From contig NZ_FOFP01000001.1 in the NCBI RefSeq assembly GCF_900110925.1, forward strand, positions 434,001 through 498,000: a stretch of 64,000 bases of DNA, read 5' to 3'. The notes beneath the pieces were generated by a model that made no database searches, was not told where the DNA came from, and saw only the letters and a program-made list of their open reading frames with translations. How positions within the stretch are numbered: the stretch's first letter is position 1; each line of letters begins with the position of its first letter. Origin of the DNA: Pseudomonas cuatrocienegasensis. Lineage in GTDB: Bacteria; Pseudomonadota; Gammaproteobacteria; Pseudomonadales; Pseudomonadaceae. Made by a program: the position numbers and the translations under genes. Below, in pieces: positions 1 through 7,639 of this stretch.

Positions 1-1032
1 GATGGCGGCGAAGTCGTAGTCATAGCGCAGCTGCCAGGAGCGTTCCTCGGGGCCGGCAAAATCGTTGATCTGCAGGAAGTTGGTCAAGTAGGGCGTGGCC
101 CCATCGACGTAGGTGAAGGCCTCATCACCTTTCATCTGCTGATAGGCCAGGCCCAGGGCGTGGCCAGCCTGGCTGTAGGTGAACATGGCGTTGATCGCCT
201 GGTTATCGATGTTGCCGACGCGTGCCTGACCCGCTTCGCGGTTATCGAAGTAGCGCAGATCGCTTTTCAGCGTCCCGCTGCCCAGCGCCAGGCTGTGTTG
301 CAGGCCGAGGAAGTGCTGGCGATAGATATCCTGCAATTCGGCGTAGTGATAGCTGGCCACCAGGCCGGGCGCGAGCCCGTAGTCACCGCCGAAGAAGCGC
401 AGCCCGTCACTCTCCGGGCTGGCGCCGAAGCGGCCGTTCTTGTTGTTCAACGCCAGTTTTTCCGAACCGGAAACGCTGCGCTGGACCACCCGGGAGATTT
501 CCCCGCCGGTCAGTGTCAGGGACTCGATGTCGCGGCTTTGCACCTGCCAGCCTTCGAATGTCTGAGGCAGCAGGCGGCTGTTGCTGTACTGCAAATACGG
601 CATTTTCGGCAGCAGGGTCCCGACCTTGGCCACACTCTTGCCCAGGCGCGCCTTGCCGGTTACGCCGAGCTTGCTGTAGTCGTCTTCGGCGCGGTTGCGG
701 CTGTCGCGTGGCAGCAGGTCAGTACCGCTGCGGTCGCTCGACGAGTCAAGCTTCAAGCCGAGCATGCCGAGGGCGTCGACACCCAAGCCGAGCGTGCCCT
801 GAGTAAATCCCGACTCCAGATTGAGGATAAAGCCCTGAGCCCATTCCTCGCGTTTGTTCTGAGCGGGATCGGGAAATTGGCGAAAATCGCGGTTCAGATA
901 AAAGTTGCGCAGCTCCAGGCTGGCTTTGCTGTCTTCAATAAAACCTTGGGCCTGGGCAACGTTTATCGACAAGGGCAGTAGGCAGAGGGCGCCAAGGGGC
1001 AAGGTGTAATGCAGAGGGTATGTTGTTGTCAT
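1..1032 (-). CDS. OprD-family outer membrane porin (3' end beyond window)
   Basis: Substrate-specific porin of the OprD/OpdK family for uptake of small carboxylates across the outer membrane. The frame runs open from an ATG at 1032 to the window edge (344 codons, no stop; typical family length about 400-450). Residues 1-28 form a signal peptide ending in a VAQA-type cleavage site. The next residues (GFIEDSKASLELRNFYLNRD) are the usual N-terminal beta strand of OprD porins, followed by the RxEEWAQGF segment and alternating amphipathic strands. The Shine-Dalgarno is weak. It lies 36 bp downstream of the galD-like gene on the same strand, so it is probably co-transcribed and imports the aromatic acid that the pathway degrades. 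The substrate (gallate or similar) is inferred from context only. Confidence 0.9.
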   Translation of the reverse strand, partial: MTTTYPLHYTLPLGALCLLPLSINVAQAQGFIEDSKASLELRNFYLNRDFRQFPDPAQNKREEWAQGFILNLESGFTQGTLGLGVDALGMLGLKLDSSSDRSGTDLLPRDSRNRAEDDYSKLGVTGKARLGKSVAKVGTLLPKMPYLQYSNSRLLPQTFEGWQVQSRDIESLTLTGGEISRVVQRSVSGSEKLALNNKNGRFGASPESDGLRFFGGDYGLAPGLVASYHYAELQDIYRQHFLGLQHSLALGSGTLKSDLRYFDNREAGQARVGNIDNQAINAMFTYSQAGHALGLAYQQMKGDEAFTYVDGATPYLTNFLQINDFAGPEERSWQLRYDYDFAAI

Positions 1033-1068
1033 TGTGGTCAGCTCTGGCGGTGGATGAAAATGGTGCGG

Positions 1069-2142
1069 TTATCTCCCGGTGCGCTTGCCCGGGATATACA
1101 CATCCCCGGCGAACAGGCGCCGGGCTGTACGCACCAGGGAGGCGCGCAGTTTTTCGGGACGGTTCTGCGAGTCAGGTTCCAGCGACACTTCGATCTGGCC
1201 GCCCGGGTGCTCCAGGCGTACCAGCGCGGCCCCGCTGATCGGGGTGATCTGGTGGGCCACGCTGCCCGGCAAGGCGCAGGCACTGGCCAGGCCGATGGCG
1301 CCTGTTGCGGCCAGCGAACGGTGGCAGTTATGCGGCATGAAGTAGCGGGTACTCAGGCTGCCGCCCTGGCGTGGCGGGGCCAGTAGTACCGGCTTGGGAA
1401 TGACCATCTGGGAGACATCGCCCAGCCCCATCAGGCGGCCGGCCTGCAGGCGAATGCTTTCCAGCCGCGCGAGCAACTGCAGGTCGGCGTCCAGCTCGGC
1501 GGCTGTCTCGTAACCGGTTTTGCCAAGCGCCTCTGCATGCATCAGCACCATGGGCATGGCCATGTCGATGCAGGTCACTTCCACGCCATCGATCAGGTCA
1601 CGCACCTGGCCGCTGGGCAGCAGGCTGCCGGTTTTGGCGCCGGCGGCATCAAGAAAGGTCAGACGGATCGGGGCAGCCGTACCGGGTACGCCGTCGATTT
1701 GCGTGTCACCCTCATAGCGCACCCGGCCGTTGGGGGTCAGCACGTCGGAATCGATCAGGGTATTGGTGTTGAGGTTGCGGATACGCACCCGCGTGGCCGG
1801 CGCGGTGGCGTTAACCAGGCCATGCTCAATGGCGAAAGGACCGATTGCGCAGAGCATGTTGCCGCAGTTCGGCGCAGTATCGACTCGGCGCTGGGCGACC
1901 ATCACCTGGACGAACAGGTAGTCGACATCGGCATCCGGGTGCGGTGAGCGGCTGACGATGGCAACCTTGCTTGTCTGGGGGCTGCCGCCGCCAATGCCAT
2001 CGATCTCCAGCTCATGGCCTGACCCCATGACCTTGAGCAGAACCTCGTCGCGTTGCGCCGGGTCGCTGGGCAGGTGGTTGGCCAGGAACACCGGCCCTCG
2101 GGACGTGCCGCCGCGCATGAGGACACAGGGAATGGCTTGCAT
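1069..2142 (-). CDS. galD: 4-oxalomesaconate tautomerase (GalD-like, PrpF family)
   Basis: Isomerase that converts between tautomers of 4-oxalomesaconate in gallate / protocatechuate 4,5-cleavage degradation; cytoplasmic. The 357 residues match GalD length (about 360) rather than PrpF (about 390). Visible family motifs: MRGGTSRG at residues 9-16, the NCGN cysteine motif near residue 97, EVTCID and the C-terminal VRTARRLFAGDV. A good Shine-Dalgarno (GGAGACATC) precedes the ATG. It is divergent from a LysR gene and followed by an OprD porin, the arrangement expected of a gal cluster whose remaining genes would lie left of the window. A related PrpF-family isomerase with another substrate is the alternative. 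Confidence 0.8.
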   Translation of the reverse strand: MQAIPCVLMRGGTSRGPVFLANHLPSDPAQRDEVLLKVMGSGHELEIDGIGGGSPQTSKVAIVSRSPHPDADVDYLFVQVMVAQRRVDTAPNCGNMLCAIGPFAIEHGLVNATAPATRVRIRNLNTNTLIDSDVLTPNGRVRYEGDTQIDGVPGTAAPIRLTFLDAAGAKTGSLLPSGQVRDLIDGVEVTCIDMAMPMVLMHAEALGKTGYETAAELDADLQLLARLESIRLQAGRLMGLGDVSQMVIPKPVLLAPPRQGGSLSTRYFMPHNCHRSLAATGAIGLASACALPGSVAHQITPISGAALVRLEHPGGQIEVSLEPDSQNRPEKLRASLVRTARRLFAGDVYIPGKRTGR

Positions 2143-2352
2143 GATGTCTCCGGTGCAATAAATATAGTTATTGTTGCGTTGGGAGATTATCGGGGCAGTT
2201 TTTTTAATCTGTAAATTGCATATATTTTAGCTATTAATGTGCCTTGAGCATTAATGCGGCGCCAGCAAGCACGACGACAGCCGGACCCCGCGCAAACCCG
2301 CTTATGCTGATACGCTAAGTATAAAAATCAGATCGATTAATAGGTTTCGTGC
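2143..2352. promoter_or_regulatory. galD / LysR divergent promoter region
   Basis: The AT-rich 210-bp gap between divergent genes carries a perfect inverted repeat CAATAA-N6-TTATTG at 2156-2173 and two copies of ATTAATG near 2236 and 2254. Such elements are compatible with LysR-type operator half-sites (T-N11-A). The first repeat sits only 14 bp upstream of the galD ATG, so it may act as an operator or as a leader structure. No experimental assignment is possible from sequence alone. Confidence 0.45.
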
Positions 2353-3273
2353 ATGAATTACGAGCTGCAAGACCTTAGGGCCTTTGTGAAAATCGCCGAA
2401 TTCGGCAACTTCCATGAGGCCGCCAACGCCATCCACCTGTCCCAACCGGCGCTGACCCGGCGCATGCAAAAGCTCGAAGAGGGGCTGGGCACGCAGTTGC
2501 TCGACCGCACCACTCGGCGCGTTAGCCTGACGGCTGTGGGGCGGGACTTTCTGCCCAAGGCGCGCCGCCTGCTGGACGACTTCGATCGCTCTATTCTGGG
2601 TATTCGCGAACTCGCCGAGCGACAGTCCGGGCAGGTGACGCTGGCCTGTATCCCGACCGCAGCGTTCTACTTTCTGCCAACGGTGATCCGCGAGTTCAAC
2701 CTGCAGTACCCGAAGATTCGCATCCGTATTCTCGACCTCAGTGCCCATGAAGGGCTGGAGGCGGTGATCCGCGGGGAGGCCGATTTCGGTATCAATATGC
2801 TCAGTGGGCAAAGCGCTGAAATCGACTTCACGCCGTTGGTTAATGAGCCCTTCGTCCTCGCCTGTCGGCGTGATCACCCCTTGGCCAAGCAGGATCAGGT
2901 GGCCTGGCGCGAGCTAAGTGATTATCGCCTGATTGGGGTGGGGAGGCTCAGTGGTAACCGCGTACTGCTCGATCACGGCCTGGCCCACCTGGACTGGCGG
3001 CCGAGCTGGTTCTACGAGGTGCAGCACCTGTCCACGTCGCTGGGCATGGTTGAGGCCGGTCTTGGCGTGGCAGCACTGCCCAGCCTGGCAATGCCCGCCG
3101 AAGATCACCCTATCCTGGTTCAGCGGCCTCTGGTTGAGCCCGTTATCAGCCGCACCCTGGGCTTGGTCAGGCGCCACGGCTCATCGCTATCACCGGCTGC
3201 CGAGCAGTTTGTCGACACCCTGTTGCGCCAATGGCCGGGCTACACCTCGTTAGGGTTACCGGCTAAAGACTGA
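2353..3273 (+). CDS. LysR-type transcriptional regulator (GalR-like)
   Basis: Transcription factor, 306 aa, the usual LysR length. The N-terminal winged helix-turn-helix occupies about residues 4-63 (LQDLRAFVKIAEFGNFHEAA, then SQPALTRRMQKLE). A linker helix and a two-lobed effector-binding domain follow (about 90-295). It is divergent from the galD-like gene, the classical arrangement for an activator that responds to a pathway intermediate, so it probably controls that operon and itself. The GalR identity is inferred from the neighbour, not from a specific motif. Confidence 0.85.
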   Translation: MNYELQDLRAFVKIAEFGNFHEAANAIHLSQPALTRRMQKLEEGLGTQLLDRTTRRVSLTAVGRDFLPKARRLLDDFDRSILGIRELAERQSGQVTLACIPTAAFYFLPTVIREFNLQYPKIRIRILDLSAHEGLEAVIRGEADFGINMLSGQSAEIDFTPLVNEPFVLACRRDHPLAKQDQVAWRELSDYRLIGVGRLSGNRVLLDHGLAHLDWRPSWFYEVQHLSTSLGMVEAGLGVAALPSLAMPAEDHPILVQRPLVEPVISRTLGLVRRHGSSLSPAAEQFVDTLLRQWPGYTSLGLPAKD

Positions 3274-3450
3274 GTGCTCAATGGCGACGGTAATTTCAGG
3301 GCGATTGGCTCAAGAGCCTGTTGATGTCCCTTGCGTGGAGCGTTCCCACGGGAACTAATTAATAGGTGGCGCTGCACTTTCCGTCATGCCCAGATTTCAG
3401 TCAGCCTGCTGAGCATCACCGTCCCAAGACGGCAGTCAACAGTGCACTGA

Positions 3451-3537
3451 CTACCTCTGTTTGGCTTTATGGCGCAGCCACTTCAGTGCCGCATCGCCCT
3501 GCGTCTTGGCCTTCCCGTGTGCTTGTGGACTATTCAT
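3451..3537 (-). pseudogene. Relic 3' end of a DUF6434-like gene
   Basis: A 28-codon open frame (MNSPQAHGKAKTQGDAALKW..., ending AKQR and a stop) matches only the C-terminal end of the intact small gene at 4574-4789: GKAKTQGDAALKWLR here against GKAKTMGEVALEWQR there. The N-terminal two thirds of the family are missing. It lies 11 bp past the stop of the HD-domain gene and on the same strand. I read it as the remnant of a second, diverged family member after a deletion. The rest of 3274-3548 shows nothing I can name. Confidence 0.6.
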
Positions 3538-3548
3538 ACGCGCTGTTT

Positions 3549-4133
3549 TTAGCGCTGAGGGCTGTTGTTGGCTTCTGCGAGTGCCTGTGTATCTTTATCA
3601 ATCAAGGCTCTTAGTTTCGATGTGAACTCATCGTAATCGGTATACTTTTTCCCGTACGAAAGGTTGAATTTGTAGTTGAAGTCTGGCGGGTTTATACCTT
3701 GGGTGTGCTGTAGAATTGTTTCAATCTTGTCAAAAGCTTTGGCCAGCAAAGCTTCTTTTGAAGAAGCGTTTTCATACTCATCCCAAAGGGTAATAATTTC
3801 CTCCTTAAGGTCGTTTTGTAGTGGCCGAAGTAGCAGCTCTAAATCTTTTCTTTCCTCGACACCTTTATTTACGCCTTCGATTTGATCTACTGCAGCTATA
3901 TCACCGCTGATTGCTTCACCCAGGTCGTGGATGATGCATATTTTCATGAGTTTAAGAATATCTATTTCTGGATATTGATTTGAAAACAGCATAACCATCA
4001 GGCAAAGACGCCAGGTGTGCTCCGCCGTGCTTTCGTGCCGGCCGTTAGAGGTGTTAGATGAGCGGAGCGTGTTTTTTAATTGCTCTGCCCCTCTCAGGAA
4101 ATCGAGAATGCCTTCTAATTCTAGTTCTCTCAT
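3549..4133 (-). CDS. HD-domain phosphohydrolase (YfbR/HDDC2-like)
   Basis: Probable 5'-deoxynucleotidase-type HD hydrolase, 194 aa, cytoplasmic. Metal-binding motifs of the YfbR/HDDC2 group are visible: ESTAEHTWR (first His), IHDLGEAISGD (HD pair with downstream Glu and Asp) and a later KAFDKIETILQ helix. A strong Shine-Dalgarno (AAAGGGGG) supports the ATG. It starts 23 bp after the VOC gene, so the two are likely co-transcribed. Base composition is clearly AT-richer than the purine and cbb3 genes, and codon choice includes many A/T-ending codons, which points to acquisition by transfer. The substrate is unknown. Confidence 0.75.
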   Translation of the reverse strand: MRELELEGILDFLRGAEQLKNTLRSSNTSNGRHESTAEHTWRLCLMVMLFSNQYPEIDILKLMKICIIHDLGEAISGDIAAVDQIEGVNKGVEERKDLELLLRPLQNDLKEEIITLWDEYENASSKEALLAKAFDKIETILQHTQGINPPDFNYKFNLSYGKKYTDYDEFTSKLRALIDKDTQALAEANNSPQR

Positions 4134-4156
4134 TTGAGTTACCCCCTTTGAGGCTG

Positions 4157-4516
4157 TTACGTTAAAGGCTCAGACCAAACAGCATATTCGTTACCGGTGG
4201 GGTCCGTGAAGTGGAACCGCCGACCGCCGGGGAAGGAAAAAATAGTTTGAGTGATCGTCCCTCCCGCTGACGTGACCCTGGCTGCAGTCGCTTCCAGTTC
4301 TGAGCTGTAAAGCACAACCAACACACTACCGTTGTCGGGCGATACGACGTTGTCTGATTTGAAAAAGCCGCCATCCAGCCCCGCGTTTGCTATCGCCATA
4401 TACGCCGGGCCATAGTCAATAAACGACCAGCCAAACGCCGCTATAAAAAAGCGCTTGGTCGCTTCAAGGTCGCGCGAGGGGATTTCCAGATAGTTGATTT
4501 TTCCGGTTTCTTTCAT
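4157..4516 (-). CDS. VOC (glyoxalase/bleomycin resistance) family protein
   Basis: Single-domain vicinal-oxygen-chelate protein of 119 aa. It shows the beta-alpha-beta-beta-beta repeats: N-terminal GKINYLEIPSRDLEATKRFF, and C-terminal FHFTDPTGNEYAVW with the conserved DPxGN turn and Glu metal ligand. Family members bind a divalent metal and act as lyases, dioxygenases or drug-binding proteins; the substrate cannot be told from sequence. GAGGA precedes the ATG at good spacing. It forms a tight pair with the HD gene downstream. Confidence 0.75.
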   Translation of the reverse strand: MKETGKINYLEIPSRDLEATKRFFIAAFGWSFIDYGPAYMAIANAGLDGGFFKSDNVVSPDNGSVLVVLYSSELEATAARVTSAGGTITQTIFSFPGGRRFHFTDPTGNEYAVWSEPLT

Positions 4517-4573
4517 GGCGTCCTCACATGTATTGGCAAAACCCTATGCTAGGGTAGGTTTATAAGTGTCAGC

Positions 4574-4789
4574 CTATTGGCTTTTGTATCGCCGCTGCCA
4601 CTCAAGCGCGACCTCGCCCATTGTTTTGGCCTTGCCGTCTTTTATCCATGCCATAAAGCCCCGGTCAAACTTGAAGTCCGGCCCGCACGCGTCAACCAAA
4701 AAACGCCTTACGTTTTGAGTGTTTCGGTAGGTGCTTGTGACCGCTGTTTCCTTCGTTATTTGCCCGCTGTGCCAGTCGAAGTCTGTCAT
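4574..4789 (-). CDS. Small DUF6434-like protein
   Basis: 71-aa cytoplasmic protein of unknown function. The core (WHSGQITKETAVTSTYRNTQ, then NVRRFL, FKFDRGFMAW and GKAKTMGEVALEW) matches my memory of the DUF6434 family, sometimes found next to SAP-type DNA-binding modules. The ATG at 4789 has AAGGA eight bases upstream; the longer open frame to 4933 runs into the attC-like palindrome and was rejected. A decayed relative lies at 3451-3537. Function unknown. Confidence 0.6.
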   Translation of the reverse strand: MTDFDWHSGQITKETAVTSTYRNTQNVRRFLVDACGPDFKFDRGFMAWIKDGKAKTMGEVALEWQRRYKSQ

Positions 4790-4916
4790 CTGTTTTCCTT
4801 GTTTGATTGCTCCCACCTCAAGTTGGATAGACCAAGGCAGCCGCGCTGACGACAGATGCAGAAGAGAAACCGTGCTCACTGCTTGTGGGCGAGTCCCTAT
4901 GCAGAGCCTTATTGGG

Positions 4917-4995
4917 TTTAGGCACAACGCCAACGCGCACCGACGGCAATGGGATGTAGCGGAATTGCCGTCCGGTGCAGCGCCTTGTTCGGCAG
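4917..4995 (-). repeat. attC-like recombination site (integron cassette type)
   Basis: An imperfect palindrome starts 10 bp after the stop codon of the methylase gene. Read on the minus strand it opens with GCCGAACAAGGCGCTGCACC and closes with GGTGCGCGTTGGCGTTGTGC. The inner stem GCACCGGACGGCAAT pairs with ATTGCCGTCGGTGC apart from one extra G, like the extrahelical base of attC sites. The terminal AAC/GTT triplets are present, and the unpaired spacers and length of about 75 bp fit. The outer arms are imperfect, and no integrase or attI is in the window. A weaker echo (AATAAGGCTCTGCATAGGGA) follows on the minus strand at about 4890-4912. Confidence 0.5.
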
Positions 4996-5002
4996 TCTCT
5001 CG

Positions 5003-5623
5003 CTATCGCTTCTCCAATAGAAACCACGTCGAGTCATCCTGAGGAAAGTGTGGGTCTCGGTGATAGACAAAGCCATAGTCGACCAGGTGCAGATCGGGGA
5101 ATTTATCAAGCATTTCGCCAGCGAAGTCCCGCTTGAAAAGCTTTCCTGTGTGACCTCGGTAGGTGATCTCCGTCGGTTTCGGGTTGTAGTATTCGGACAC
5201 AAGCACATAACGAGAAGACGCTCTGTGTATCAGTTCGTAGACAGTCTGCAACTTGTCAGGGTTGATGTGGATCAACACGCCCTTGGTGAACACAAGGTCC
5301 CATGTCGCCTCCGGCTGGAATTCGAGAATTGATTTCACATGGAGATTAACGTCGGGGAGCTTGGATTTAAGCTCTGACGCTGCTTTCTGATTGATCTCTA
5401 CGGCAGATAGTTGAGCTGCGGGCAGCAAATGGCGCAGCGCCACCAAGTTCAGGCCGATATTGGAGCCGAGTTCCAAAACGCTGTTGACTGAGTGAGCCCG
5501 GGCGAGGACCTTGCTGAAAAACGCTGTCTTGGAAGCAACCAACTGGGAACCCTGGTTACGGTCGACATAGTCGTTTCCAAAGTCACCCTCCCAGAAAGTC
5601 TCTTGTTCTGTCGTGCGTGTCAT
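5003..5623 (-). CDS. Pseudaminic acid biosynthesis-associated methylase-like protein
   Basis: SAM-dependent methyltransferase, 206 aa. It carries the class I motif VLELGSNIGLNL and the sequence hallmarks I associate with the pseudaminic-acid-associated methylase family: an N-terminal TEQETFWEGDFGNDY, then FTKGVLIHINPDKL, YYNPKP, YRGHTGKLFKRDFAGEM, and PQDDSTWFLLEK at the end. These are normally encoded in flagellar or surface glycan loci and probably methylate a nonulosonic acid or its precursor. Here it is alone. The ATG at 5623 (AAGGAAGACAAT upstream) was preferred over an upstream frame extension. The attC-like element directly after the stop makes it look like a mobile gene cassette. Confidence 0.75.
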   Translation of the reverse strand: MTRTTEQETFWEGDFGNDYVDRNQGSQLVASKTAFFSKVLARAHSVNSVLELGSNIGLNLVALRHLLPAAQLSAVEINQKAASELKSKLPDVNLHVKSILEFQPEATWDLVFTKGVLIHINPDKLQTVYELIHRASSRYVLVSEYYNPKPTEITYRGHTGKLFKRDFAGEMLDKFPDLHLVDYGFVYHRDPHFPQDDSTWFLLEKR

Positions 5624-6020
5624 ATTGTCTTCCTTTTTTGATGCCGAGTGTTTGGTTAAGGGGCGGGATTTAGCCCGTCTTAGTGAGCGCAGCAAACGAT
5701 TTGATTGTTAGCGGAAATCGCCGCCAGGCTTTTAATTTTTTGATAATTTCACTCTTGAGCTTTGTGGGGGTGGGTCAAGTTTTTCCAGCCAACTCTATAT
5801 TTTATTATTTATCCATTATGTTATTCATGACTTATTCTAATATCTACTTTTGGATTTTTTACTGACAGTGATTAAACCTAATTCAACATTAATCCAATAG
5901 CATGGAGTTCTCTAAAACACCCCAACTTCCTTGTAGCTGAAAAATAAAATTACACCTAAATCAATGTCTTGTGCCAGTCAGCACGCCACACAAATGTATT
6001 CGACCGCCTTCCGCCCAGCT
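5624..6020. other. AT-rich intergenic stretch, no gene recognised
   Basis: About 400 bp with conspicuously lower GC than the flanking core genes, especially 5720-5970. Short open frames here lack ribosome sites and family features. An imperfect hairpin (GGGCGGGATTTAGCCCG) lies near 5661-5677, just upstream of the methylase leader. It probably marks the right edge of the accessory island. Confidence 0.4.
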
Positions 6021-7577
6021 TCACCCCTCCCGCCGCGCCCGCAAATCCCGTGCGACATGTTCGGCGAGGCCGGCGCCGGCTTCGCTCATGGTCAGGTAGG
6101 TGCGGTTGGCGCCGGCGTCCTGGATGCGTTGGGCGATATCGTCGTACATGGCGTGGGAGACGATCAGGCCGTCGAAGCCGCTGTCGCGCAGTTTGCGGGT
6201 GGAGATAACCTTAGCTTCGGGGTCGTTCATGGCCAGGATCACGGCTTCTACGGCGGGCATTTCGATGCGTTGCCAGAACACCGGGTCTTCGGCATCGGCA
6301 AACAGGATATGCCGGCCGGCTTCGCCGTTGAGCTGGATGACCTGGGGGTCGGAGTCGAGGCTGACCATATTCCAGCCCTGGTGGGCGAGGTGGTCATAGG
6401 CGGCGCGGCCGGTACGGCCCATGCCCATCACGAGAATTTGCGCATCGCCCAGGGACACGGGTTGTTCGTCGGGGTGGCGGATATTGCGTTCCAGGGGGAT
6501 CAGGCGGTGCGCCAGGCGCTCGTAGAGCGGGTTGGCGAAGCGGTTGAGCTGGGCCGAGATAACAAATGACAGCGCTACCGTGATGGCCAGCGGCACCAGG
6601 TAGGCGGGCAGTAGCACACTGGCGACGATCAGGCCGAACTCGCTGTAGTTGGTCAGGCTGACGCTGCTGAGGAAGGCGCTGCGCGCGCGCAGGCGAAAGA
6701 TCAGGAACAGGCCGAAGAACAGCGCGCCCTTGAGCGGTAGCAGCAGGGCCATCAGCGCAGCGAAAATCAGGGTGTCGACATCTGGCAGGCCGCCAATGCC
6801 GATCTGCAGGAAGAAACCCACCAGAAAGACTTCCTTGATGCTCCACAGCGAGTTGGCCAGCTCGCCGGCGCGCGGGTGTTTGGCGAGCATGGCGCCGAAG
6901 GCCAGGGCACCCAGTTCGGCGCTCAGGCCGACGCTCTCGAAGCCGTAGCCGCCGATGACCAGGGCCAGCAGCAGGCCGAGCAGGACCATCAGTTCTTCGT
7001 GGCCGCTGGCATCGAGCAGGCGGAACAGCAGTGGCCGCAGCAGGGGCAGGGCGAATACCAGCAAGGCCCAGGCCGAGGGCACTTTGCCGCTGGCCAGGCT
7101 CATGACCAGCAGGGCGATCAGGTCCTGGATGATCAGCACGCCGATGGCTACCCGGCCGTGGAAGGCGCGCAGTTCGCGCTTGCCTTCGAGCACCTTGGCC
7201 GCCAGCACGGTGCTGGAGAAGGACAGGGCGATGGCCAGCAACAGCGCCTGCTGCCAGGGCGGGTCGAGCACTAGCAGAATGACCGGCAGGAACAGCAGGC
7301 TGGAGAGCACGAAGTGCAACAGGCCGCCGCCGATCACTTCGGGGCGCAGCAGGGCGCTGGGTTTGAGCTTGAGGCCGACGGTAAACAGCAGCAGTAACAC
7401 GCCGAGGTGGGCGAGGTGATCGAGAATAAGGCTGTCCAGCGGGCCGATGCCCAGGCGGCTACCGGCGGCAGCGAGGGCGAAGCCGGCGGCCAGGTAGCCG
7501 ATCAGCGGCGGTAGGCCGATGCTGCGCACGGCCATGCCCATGACAAAGGCGAAGGCAATCCAGGTGGCTTCGATCAT
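6021..7577 (-). CDS. Monovalent cation:proton antiporter-2 (KefB/YbaL type)
   Basis: Inner-membrane K+ or Na+/H+ antiporter of the CPA2 family, 518 aa. Residues 1 to about 390 hold 12-13 hydrophobic segments (Na_H exchanger domain, with the LSFSSTVLAAKVL segment typical of KefB/RosB relatives). An RCK/TrkA-N nucleotide-binding domain follows at about 400-505, starting ILVMGMGRTGRAAYDHL with GxGxxG. AGGAG lies six bases before the ATG. It is 62 bp downstream of puuD and could be the last gene of that operon; a role in purine use is not obvious. The exact cation is not determined by sequence. Confidence 0.88.
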   Translation of the reverse strand: MIEATWIAFAFVMGMAVRSIGLPPLIGYLAAGFALAAAGSRLGIGPLDSLILDHLAHLGVLLLLFTVGLKLKPSALLRPEVIGGGLLHFVLSSLLFLPVILLVLDPPWQQALLLAIALSFSSTVLAAKVLEGKRELRAFHGRVAIGVLIIQDLIALLVMSLASGKVPSAWALLVFALPLLRPLLFRLLDASGHEELMVLLGLLLALVIGGYGFESVGLSAELGALAFGAMLAKHPRAGELANSLWSIKEVFLVGFFLQIGIGGLPDVDTLIFAALMALLLPLKGALFFGLFLIFRLRARSAFLSSVSLTNYSEFGLIVASVLLPAYLVPLAITVALSFVISAQLNRFANPLYERLAHRLIPLERNIRHPDEQPVSLGDAQILVMGMGRTGRAAYDHLAHQGWNMVSLDSDPQVIQLNGEAGRHILFADAEDPVFWQRIEMPAVEAVILAMNDPEAKVISTRKLRDSGFDGLIVSHAMYDDIAQRIQDAGANRTYLTMSEAGAGLAEHVARDLRARREG

Positions 7578-7639
7578 GGGCGCTCCTCGTGCGCAGGCAA
7601 GGCGCGCATTTAATCACGCCTCGTGGGTGCCGTGGAGTC

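Noticed and set aside
160-981. Long plus-strand open frame
   Set aside because: It is the antisense shadow of the OprD porin, whose minus-strand frame has a signal peptide and family motifs.
3366-3614. Plus-strand frame of 82 codons
   Set aside because: Low-complexity translation, no ribosome site; overlaps the HD gene end and the DUF6434 relic on the other strand.
5683-5865. Hydrophobic 60-codon plus-strand frame
   Set aside because: The hydrophobicity comes from AT-rich DNA; no ribosome site and no family pattern.
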